Part shown: in pieces, positions 57,749 through 64,000 of the stretch | Layout of the letters: every line of letters starts with the position of its first letter | How positions within the stretch are numbered: the first letter of the stretch is position 1 | Source: Epilithonimonas zeae | GTDB taxonomy: Bacteria; Bacteroidota; Bacteroidia; Flavobacteriales; Weeksellaceae | Direction: 5' to 3' | Length of the DNA stretch: 64,000 nt | NCBI RefSeq assembly: GCF_900141765.1 | Contig: NZ_FSRK01000001.1 | Span: forward strand, 1,488,001-1,552,000 | Translations under genes and position numbers: made by a program | The notes under the pieces: generated by a model | Seen by the model: only the letters and a program-made list of their open reading frames with translations | What the model was told of the DNA's origin: nothing | Databases searched by the model: none

Positions 57749-59899
57749 TTAAGCTGGATTATTTCTTTCTGTTTCCAATTCCCAAACTCTGTGATTTGCA
57801 ATAGCTGTTATGAAAGCCTCATCAGATTTTTTGTTTTCTGAACTGATGATGGCTGGATCTTCATGTTTTTTATTGGCTATATTACTAGCCTTTAAAACAC
57901 CATCCGTCTCTTTTCCAAAATAGATCGCCTTACAATGTTTATAAGCCTCATTAACGAAATGGATTGTTCCGGGTTTGTTATCTTCATTCAGTAAATTATC
58001 CGAAGATCTTTTACCACTGCACAGATACAGGGCATCAAAGCAAACACTGGATATACTTGTAAGAGAGTGTTTTGGAATAAAATTAGATCTGTCATCTGCT
58101 GTAACTGTTGAGAGGCTTCCGGCGATAATCTGGACTACTGCACCTTGTTTTTCAAGTTTAGCTTTTAAAGAATTGACATCGGCAGCATTCACGCCGTCTT
58201 CCATAATAAAACCAATTACCCGGCTTTCGATAGAATCTTTAACCGTATTTTTCATACTCAAAGCATCAGAACTTTTTGTTAAAGGTTCTTTTTCCGGACT
58301 CTGAAGTGTTTTCGGATCTGCATCTGCAGGAATACTGCCATTGGGTTGTTTTAGTTTGGTAACATCCACACCAATTTTTTTAGCCACCAAAGCCGCTAGA
58401 TCTTTATTGATGAATGCCAATTGCCCGACTACTCTTTCACGGATCGCAGGAATTGTTACTTTTGACAATTCAAATATTAAAGCATTCTGAAGATGTTTCT
58501 TTTCTGGGCCGGACTGGCTGTTGTAAAATAACTTTGCCTGAGAATAGTGATCTACGAAACTCTGGCTTCTCGCACGAACTTTTTTGCCATCTACCCTTTC
58601 TTCCTGTGAGGCAAAACCGCCGTCTTTCACCATCGCTTGGAAAGGACAGCCACCACCCATAGAATTGGGCTCGTAACTCACTTTTCCTTTGACAATTTGC
58701 TGGCGCATGTGGCCATCACGCTGGTTATTATGAACAGTATTGATAGACCTGTTGATCGGAATTTCGTGGAAGTTAGGCGATCCTAATCTTGATAACTGCG
58801 TATCGGTATAAGAGAATAATCTGCCTTGTAATAAAGGATCATTACTAAAATCTATTCCCGGAACCAAATGTCCCGGATGGAAAGCGATCTGTTCTGTTTC
58901 CGCAAAGAAATTATCAGGATTTCTGTTAAGTGTCAAAGTTCCTACTAATTCTACTGGAACTTCTTCTTCAGGAACTAGTTTTGTAGGATCCAATAAATCA
59001 AAATCATATTTATGCTCATCTTCCTCAGGAATAACCTGGACACCAAAATCCCATTCCGCAAAAGCACCATTCTCAATTGCCTCCCACAGATCTCTCCTGT
59101 GAAAATCCGGATCTTTACCAGAAATTTTCGTTGCCTCATCCCAAGCTACTGAGTGAACGCCCAATTTCGGTTTGAAATGGAATTTAACAAAATGTACTTT
59201 TCCTTCATCATTAATGAACTTAAAGGTATGGACACCGAAACCTTCCATCATTCTATAACTTCTTGGTATGGCTCGGTCACTCATAAGCCACATGATCATA
59301 TGCATGCTTTCCGGCATCAGTGATATGAAATCCCAGAAGGTATCGTGTGCTGATGCTGCCTGTGGAATTTCATTGTCCGGTTCGGGTTTCACCGCGTGGA
59401 TTAGATCTGGAAATTTGATGGCATCCTGAATAAAGAACACCGGCATATTATTGGCAACCAGGTCATAGTTGCCCTCTTCTGTATAGAACTTGACCGCAAA
59501 TCCACGAACGTCCCTTGCCAGATCTGTACTTCCCCTGCTCCCTGCAACGGTCGAAAAACGAACGAAAACCGGTGTCTCTTTCCCTTCTTCCGATAAGAAT
59601 TTTGCCTTTGTATACTTGGACAGGCTCTTCGTCAGTTTAAATGTACCGTGCGCGCCAGAACCTCTCGCGTGAACGATCCTTTCTGGAATTCTTTCGTGGT
59701 CGAAATGGGTGATCTTTTCGCGCAGTATGAAATCTTCCAGAAGACTTGGTCCTCTTTCTCCAGCCTTTAGAGAGTCTTGATTGTTATGGATCTTCAGACC
59801 TTGATTTGTGGTCAGCAGATTATCCGTGGTATCAGTGGTATGATCTTGAAGCTGTTCGAGCTTTGTGTTATCGTTGGCTCTAGAATTGTCGTTTTCCAT
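57749..59899 (-). CDS. katE: Large-subunit catalase (HPII type)
   Basis: A 716-residue catalase that breaks down hydrogen peroxide. The haem-site His77 lies in RIVHARGSGAHG, the distal Asn in DLVANNMPVFFIQD (about residue 150), and the haem-ligand region reads GRLFSYTDTQLSRLG. A C-terminal extension of about 180 residues has the DJ-1/PfpI-like fold seen in large catalases (VIGFIMEDGVNAADVNSLKA and CFDALYLCSG). The length is close to the E. coli HPII enzyme. The promoter carries the island's palindrome with one mismatch. Alcohol dehydrogenase follows in the same unit. Confidence 0.93.
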   Translation of the reverse strand: MENDNSRANDNTKLEQLQDHTTDTTDNLLTTNQGLKIHNNQDSLKAGERGPSLLEDFILREKITHFDHERIPERIVHARGSGAHGTFKLTKSLSKYTKAKFLSEEGKETPVFVRFSTVAGSRGSTDLARDVRGFAVKFYTEEGNYDLVANNMPVFFIQDAIKFPDLIHAVKPEPDNEIPQAASAHDTFWDFISLMPESMHMIMWLMSDRAIPRSYRMMEGFGVHTFKFINDEGKVHFVKFHFKPKLGVHSVAWDEATKISGKDPDFHRRDLWEAIENGAFAEWDFGVQVIPEEDEHKYDFDLLDPTKLVPEEEVPVELVGTLTLNRNPDNFFAETEQIAFHPGHLVPGIDFSNDPLLQGRLFSYTDTQLSRLGSPNFHEIPINRSINTVHNNQRDGHMRQQIVKGKVSYEPNSMGGGCPFQAMVKDGGFASQEERVDGKKVRARSQSFVDHYSQAKLFYNSQSGPEKKHLQNALIFELSKVTIPAIRERVVGQLAFINKDLAALVAKKIGVDVTKLKQPNGSIPADADPKTLQSPEKEPLTKSSDALSMKNTVKDSIESRVIGFIMEDGVNAADVNSLKAKLEKQGAVVQIIAGSLSTVTADDRSNFIPKHSLTSISSVCFDALYLCSGKRSSDNLLNEDNKPGTIHFVNEAYKHCKAIYFGKETDGVLKASNIANKKHEDPAIISSENKKSDEAFITAIANHRVWELETERNNPA

Positions 59900-60365
59900 A
59901 ATAGTATTGAGGATTAATTAATTGGTGATCGAAATTGTGATATGGTGTTATCCAAATGTAAGGTGGAGTACCTTAAAGCATTTATGACGGGAATCATAAA
60001 TGGTATTCTGTTTGCAATTTGCTGCAATTTTTCAAAAGAAAAATTTTAAAACACAAGGAAGAATTGCGATTATAGCATTGAAATAATGACAGAACATGTG
60101 GTAAAATATCATTTCAAAAGATCAATCGAATTCAATTTCAGTTCTTAAATCTAACGAAAATCATAGGAGCAGTTTCAGGTGTTGGAAATCCTGAAGGAAA
60201 AATATGAGACTGGTATTTCCCCAACATTTGGCATCATAGCGAACGTTGGGTTATCATAGATACTACATGGAAAGGGAAATTCATCCTGAAAGTCTTCTAG
60301 CACTTCACCCACTATTTAATGTCCATATTGAACGGGATTCTTTTGCAATTAAAGTGAGCTAATAT
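59900..60365. other. Non-coding region upstream of katE
   Basis: These 466 bp hold the katE promoter (59953-59998). The remainder up to the 3' end of the 60366 gene shows only a 31-codon open frame at 60267-60362 with no support; it may be a decayed fragment. Confidence 0.5.
59953..59998 (-). promoter_or_regulatory. Crp/Fnr-type promoter of katE
   Basis: Imperfect palindrome TATGAC-GGGA-ATCATA at 59983-59998 (one mismatch); exact -7 box TACATTTG (minus strand) at 59953-59960; centres 34 bp apart. Confidence 0.68.
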
Positions 60366-61298
60366 CTATTCGTTCCTTATTTTAAAAGAAGCCTTATAAG
60401 CCTGATCCCTTAGCCGCTGAATTTTACCTACAGGTTGTAGTCCTTCGCTACTTTCAAAGGGATTGAATGACATTTTTTCTACGGATACATCATCTTTATC
60501 AATTAGTTGTGAGATCTGTATTCTTCCAATTGGTACAAAGTCGGAATTTTTCCAATTCTTGTTTAATTGATTCACAGGCTGATCCTTCAGGTTGTAGCAA
60601 TACTGAACCATCAACTCCAATTCATAATTATAATCCAGAACGTAATCTTTTATGGCACAATCAATCCTGTTTTGATCACATTTCACAGGAACACCAATGG
60701 GAGCAAGCTTATATTTCACGATATGATTCCCTAATCTGTAAGCACCGATACTGTGATAATCAAAGGAAAGAATAAAATTGTTCCGTTTCCGAACTAGTTT
60801 TAAAGTCTCTCTCACAAATGATGGATTAAAGAGCCCTGGCAACAGAACGATCACATTTTTCAAAATTTTAATCGCCTGAGGAAATTTCCGCAGGAGGCTA
60901 CGGGAGAAAAAATAGTTGACCGCAGTAAATAGTTTCAGGAAGCGTGAAATATGATTGATTGGAAACAAAGGAAAATTTACCAAAGGCAGGTTTAAGATGG
61001 TCTGTTCATCATTAGAGATTTTAACAGAAAACCCATAGGCCGGGATCGCTTTCTTTTGTGAAACCAGCTTCATATGAGCATTCGATATTCTTATGATGCA
61101 GTTAAGATCTTTTAAAGGGAATACAGATCTTTCTTCAAAGTTATCATAAGCAATATAACGCCCTTTGAGTGTCGAATAGGATGTTACATGTGCATCCCTC
61201 GTCTTATAGCTGACATTATTGATGTTTTTGGAATGAGCAACAAAATCTTCCACGGCAAAACAAGCTTTTTCAAGGAGATACAGTTCTTTGTCATTCAA
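60366..61298 (-). CDS. Catalase-fold protein (y4iL-like)
   Basis: A 310-residue protein with features of the small catalase-related family: TRDAHVTSYSTLKGRYIAYD near residue 33, IRISNAHMKLVS, the segment FSVKISND (compare AVKF in catalases), and the C-terminal MSFNPFESSEGLQPVGKIQR followed by LRDQAYKAS, which corresponds to the family's Hrp(L/I)G(S/K)IxRxR block. The canonical active-site context is diverged, so a haem peroxidase or catalase activity is possible but not certain. It is separated from katE by 466 bp and has no palindrome upstream. Confidence 0.6.
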   Translation of the reverse strand: MNDKELYLLEKACFAVEDFVAHSKNINNVSYKTRDAHVTSYSTLKGRYIAYDNFEERSVFPLKDLNCIIRISNAHMKLVSQKKAIPAYGFSVKISNDEQTILNLPLVNFPLFPINHISRFLKLFTAVNYFFSRSLLRKFPQAIKILKNVIVLLPGLFNPSFVRETLKLVRKRNNFILSFDYHSIGAYRLGNHIVKYKLAPIGVPVKCDQNRIDCAIKDYVLDYNYELELMVQYCYNLKDQPVNQLNKNWKNSDFVPIGRIQISQLIDKDDVSVEKMSFNPFESSEGLQPVGKIQRLRDQAYKASFKIRNE

Positions 61299-61401
61299 AT
61301 AGGATCGGATCGTAAAGCAGTTTTATTTTCATAAAAATTAAAAAGCTAAAACAGAGCCAATTTTAACTGTACCATTGGAAATTTGCACTCATACGCTATT
61401 G

Positions 61402-61998
61402 TCAGTAAAAAATCTTATGATCAACTATTTTCAACAACTTTTCCTTTTCCATTTTCTTGATAGTTGTAGAGACCTTCTGCATAGAGAGACCTGTCATACC
61501 TGCTATTTCCAGTTTGGTCAATGAGATAGAAAATGAATAGGGGGTACTGTCAGTATGTTTTCTCTTAAGATAATTCAGCAATAATCTCACTTTATCACAA
61601 TTGTCATTTTCTAAGTATATATCTTTTGTCAGGAATTCTTGATGAATAGACTCCGACAATTTACGCAGAAAATATAAATTCATTTCGGGACGATCTTTTA
61701 TTAAAGATATGAGATCGTGTTTTGGAAAACTTATGAGCATACAATCCGCAATCGCAATAGCAGTAAATGGATAAGGTTCATCAACGAAAAGCGTAAATTC
61801 GGCAATGCCTTGATTCTCCCACCTTATTTCTTGTATAAATTCCTTCGGTGTACCGTTCACATTAATAAGCTTTACAGCGCCTTGCAATATGATATAGTAG
61901 TATTGAGTTTCTTCACCGGATGAGAAGATAATATCTCCGGCAGAATAATTTCTCTTTTCAGCAGTAATGCCACTACTTAGCAATTCATCAATCATCAT
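61402..61998 (-). CDS. Crp/Fnr-family regulator, copy 4 (diverged)
   Basis: A 198-residue member of the same regulator family: MMIDELLSSGITAEKRNYSA, a barrel with YYYIILQGAVKLINV, and the HTH around residues 148-195. Its recognition helix reads LSMQKVSTTIKKME, lacking the Glu and Arg/Lys pair that the other three copies share, so it probably binds a different site or acts as a non-binding modulator. It lies at the right end of the stress island, 342 bp before the recombinase gene. Confidence 0.82.
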   Translation of the reverse strand: MMIDELLSSGITAEKRNYSAGDIIFSSGEETQYYYIILQGAVKLINVNGTPKEFIQEIRWENQGIAEFTLFVDEPYPFTAIAIADCMLISFPKHDLISLIKDRPEMNLYFLRKLSESIHQEFLTKDIYLENDNCDKVRLLLNYLKRKHTDSTPYSFSISLTKLEIAGMTGLSMQKVSTTIKKMEKEKLLKIVDHKIFY

Positions 61999-62340
61999 AA
62001 TCTAATTTTAAGTGAAAAAATTATAGACATATCAATAAGCGTTGAATTTTAAGTTAATGACATACCTTTTACTTTTGATTCCGTTCAGCTGCAAACGTTA
62101 AAACCAATTTAACATTCCATTTTGGTCAATTGGATTACTAATACTTAACAGATACAGTCAATAATATATACGAGCTAATTAAGGATTTGGTTTTTTGTAA
62201 ATAAAATCTAATTGATTTTGATTACTAATTTCGATATTTCATCGGTTACTGGTAACAAGACAAGCAAAGCCAACTAAAGATTTATTATTCCAAATCAGAT
62301 TACATTTATTTTTTAAAGCTAAATTGAAAATAGATATAGA
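61999..62340. other. Non-coding AT-rich region between crp copy 4 and the recombinase
   Basis: No gene or stable hairpin seen. It is a possible location of the island boundary or an attachment site, because it lies between cargo and a site-specific recombinase, but no direct repeat pair could be identified by eye. Confidence 0.4.
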
Positions 62341-63987
62341 CTAAAAGAAATTATTTGATAAAAATGAACTTTTTAACTCTTGTTTAATTTGGCTCAAACG
62401 AACCAAATCATCGATAAAAGTGTTTGAAGACACGCTCGTCTTGGTCACAAAACCGACATTTGAAGATTTTTCACTTCTTTGTCGGTTTTTTTTATTTCCT
62501 AATTCCTTCTTTATCAGAAAGATAGTATGTACAAAAGTATTGATTTTTGCGGTTTGAAAATTCTCTCCGTCAAAGGTTAACTTTTCAGGATATATCAAAC
62601 CAATTATAGCTCTTTTGTCTACTGAATCTGCTTTTTTATATCTCTCAGAAATTTTCGTAACAGCCTTCAAAGCCGCGTCCAGCTTAAGTTCTACGTTATT
62701 ATCCTTCTTGGTTTGCTTTATCGAATTGAGTTTGAATAAGAGTCGGTCAAGTTCATCCTTATTTTTTGTCTTCACTGCTCTAAAATCCTCTTCATCTAAT
62801 TTATCTTCCAGATATAAATCTCTTGCTTTTGCTATCTTTTGTTCAATTCTGGTGACTTGCTCGGTCAGTATTTTTCGCTCATCATCAAGGCCGTCCGAAA
62901 CACTTGAAAAATTTTTCATCATTATAGTTTTTAACAAACTTGCAAATGCTGGAATAAACTCAAATTTTGAAAGTTCTGCCTCAAATAGTTCATTAACTAT
63001 TTCAGAGTTGTGACGGAAGCCACACGCTAAAGTACAATGGTAATAGTAATAATGCTTTGACCTTCCTTTAGCACTACTTGCAGTTAAATTTTTTCCACAT
63101 TTTGGGCATAGCAGTAATCCGCGCAGAGGATACCTATCTTCATTGATCACCCTACCTCCCGGTAAAAAAATATCTTTATTGCTTTTCCTTCTGAGTATAT
63201 GTTGAACTTTCATAAAAAGCTCTTCTGAGATTAAAGGCTCATGTTTGCCTTTAATAACTCTCTCTTCTTCATCACCATGGGCTTTTAGCACAATATTACC
63301 ACAATAAACCACATTGCGAAGAGCCTCAAGAAAAGAATTACGTGTGAGTTTCCTACCCTCCCTTTTATTCATTAGCTCTCTAACTTTTGCACTTGGCAGA
63401 TGTCCTTTCGCTACTTCCTTAAAGGCCCAGATGATGTTAGAGGCCTCAGGTTCTTTTACTGCCACATATTTTCTGCCATCTTCCGTGCACTTATTGATAT
63501 ATCCGTAAGGCGCAGTTCCCATCATTCTGCCTTCTTTAATGGCTCTGCGCATTCCATAAATAACATTCAATGCACGACGATCATTTTCTACTTCAGGAGT
63601 TGAAAGATATATAGCCAATAAAAGTTTATTTTCAGGAACTCTCAAGTCTAAAGGCTGCTCAATAGCCTGAGGAGAAATATTTAACTTAGTAAGTTTAGAG
63701 ATCATCTGGTAAGCTTCGCTTGTATTACGGCTAAACCTATCCCATTTCGTAAACAAAAGAAGTCTAACTTCTTTAGCAGGCTTGCCTCTTCTGAAGCTAA
63801 ACATATATTTCTGCCACTCTGGTCTGTCGAAAGTTTTTGCAGAATGATCCTCAAAAATTACCCGATCGATTTGAATATTTTGACTATTGCAATGTTTGCG
63901 AAGGCGCTCTTCCTGATCGCGCTGTGAATAACCTTTATCAGCTTGTTCATCCGTTGAAACTCGGATATATAAATCGGCGATTTGCAT
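62341..63987 (-). CDS. Large serine recombinase
   Basis: A 548-residue site-specific recombinase. The N-terminal resolvase domain starts DLYIRVSTDEQADKGYSQRD with the nucleophile Ser12 in RVS, and KWDRFSRNTSEAYQMI continues the catalytic domain. The recombinase domain has GMRRAIKEGRMMGTAPYGYI; the zinc-ribbon domain has LLCPKCGKNLTASSAKG and CTLACGF; a long coiled coil (about residues 370-430) follows. It would integrate or excise an element whose other end may lie beyond the window. The 40-residue C-terminal tail after KKNRQRSEK contains a terminator-like hairpin in its coding DNA. Confidence 0.9.
   Translation of the reverse strand: MQIADLYIRVSTDEQADKGYSQRDQEERLRKHCNSQNIQIDRVIFEDHSAKTFDRPEWQKYMFSFRRGKPAKEVRLLLFTKWDRFSRNTSEAYQMISKLTKLNISPQAIEQPLDLRVPENKLLLAIYLSTPEVENDRRALNVIYGMRRAIKEGRMMGTAPYGYINKCTEDGRKYVAVKEPEASNIIWAFKEVAKGHLPSAKVRELMNKREGRKLTRNSFLEALRNVVYCGNIVLKAHGDEEERVIKGKHEPLISEELFMKVQHILRRKSNKDIFLPGGRVINEDRYPLRGLLLCPKCGKNLTASSAKGRSKHYYYYHCTLACGFRHNSEIVNELFEAELSKFEFIPAFASLLKTIMMKNFSSVSDGLDDERKILTEQVTRIEQKIAKARDLYLEDKLDEEDFRAVKTKNKDELDRLLFKLNSIKQTKKDNNVELKLDAALKAVTKISERYKKADSVDKRAIIGLIYPEKLTFDGENFQTAKINTFVHTIFLIKKELGNKKNRQRSEKSSNVGFVTKTSVSSNTFIDDLVRLSQIKQELKSSFLSNNFF
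62448..62492 (+). terminator. Terminator-shaped hairpin within the recombinase 3' end
   Basis: AAAACCGACA (62448-62457) pairs with TGTCGGTTTT (62479-62488); an inner GAAG/CTTC adds to the stem, and eight T follow on the plus strand. It lies inside the recombinase reading frame, about 45 codons before the stop. Confidence 0.5.
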
Positions 63988-64000
63988 AAAGTTTTCATTA

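Noticed and set aside
60267..60362. 31-codon frame convergent to the 60366 gene
   Set aside because: Too short and without support; possibly a decayed fragment.

Overview
The window is Bacteroidota DNA, most likely from a flavobacterium of the Chryseobacterium/Elizabethkingia type. The evidence is a TraA-to-TraG conjugation module, MobA/B/C mobilisation genes, RteC, a SusC/SusD pair, and promoters that carry the Bacteroidota -7 box TAnnTTTG with a -33 TTTG. It reads as most of an integrative and conjugative element (ICE) whose left part lies outside the window, followed by a stress-response cargo island and a large serine recombinase at the right edge. No rRNA, tRNA, CRISPR array or intact insertion sequence was seen.

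Layout. 1-3908: transfer genes on the minus strand (traA, traB, a traD-like gene, traE, traF and the start of traG), interrupted by one plus-strand gene of unknown function. 3909-4586: a regulatory and probable oriT region with a perfect (CAAT)22 repeat and a nested inverted repeat. 4587-8963: mobilisation genes (accessory protein, relaxase, coupling protein). 9004-9846: rteC. 9893-21421: a secreted-peptide and nutrient locus, with a TPR/AraC sensor-regulator, small secreted proteins, a MauE-like membrane protein, an S9 peptidase and SusC/SusD. 22060-31420: an AT-rich defence island holding a Hachiman pair (hamA, hamB), an uncharacterised nuclease-type pair with an adjacent XRE regulator, a membrane protein plus T5orf172 nuclease pair, and an Abi-like membrane protein. 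31438-35483: ICE core genes topB, a DUF3945 gene and an excisionase-like HTH gene. 35696-41293: a patchwork with three gene remnants (xseA-like, histone-H1-like, SDR), a serine hydrolase and an AraC regulator.

41399-61998: the stress island. It carries YciE, a KGG-repeat protein, two CinA-like proteins, DUF6766, a FAD/Rieske oxidoreductase, a cytosolic alpha-amylase, two SDRs, NDH-2, DUF2383, a zinc alcohol dehydrogenase, a large catalase, a second catalase-fold protein, small lipoproteins and four Crp/Fnr-family regulators. 62341-63987: large serine recombinase.

The strongest observation is that six promoters in the stress island share a 16-bp palindrome, TATGAC-N4-GTCATA (one copy has a single mismatch). 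Each lies 33-34 bp, centre to centre, upstream of an exact TAnnTTTG box. This is the geometry of class II activation by a Crp/Fnr protein, and the island encodes four of those. The six promoters account for the KGG-yciE operon, a lipoprotein-CinA operon, a roughly 6.8-kb eight-gene operon, a lone lipoprotein, one crp gene and katE-adh, so much of the cargo looks like one self-contained regulon carried on a mobile element.
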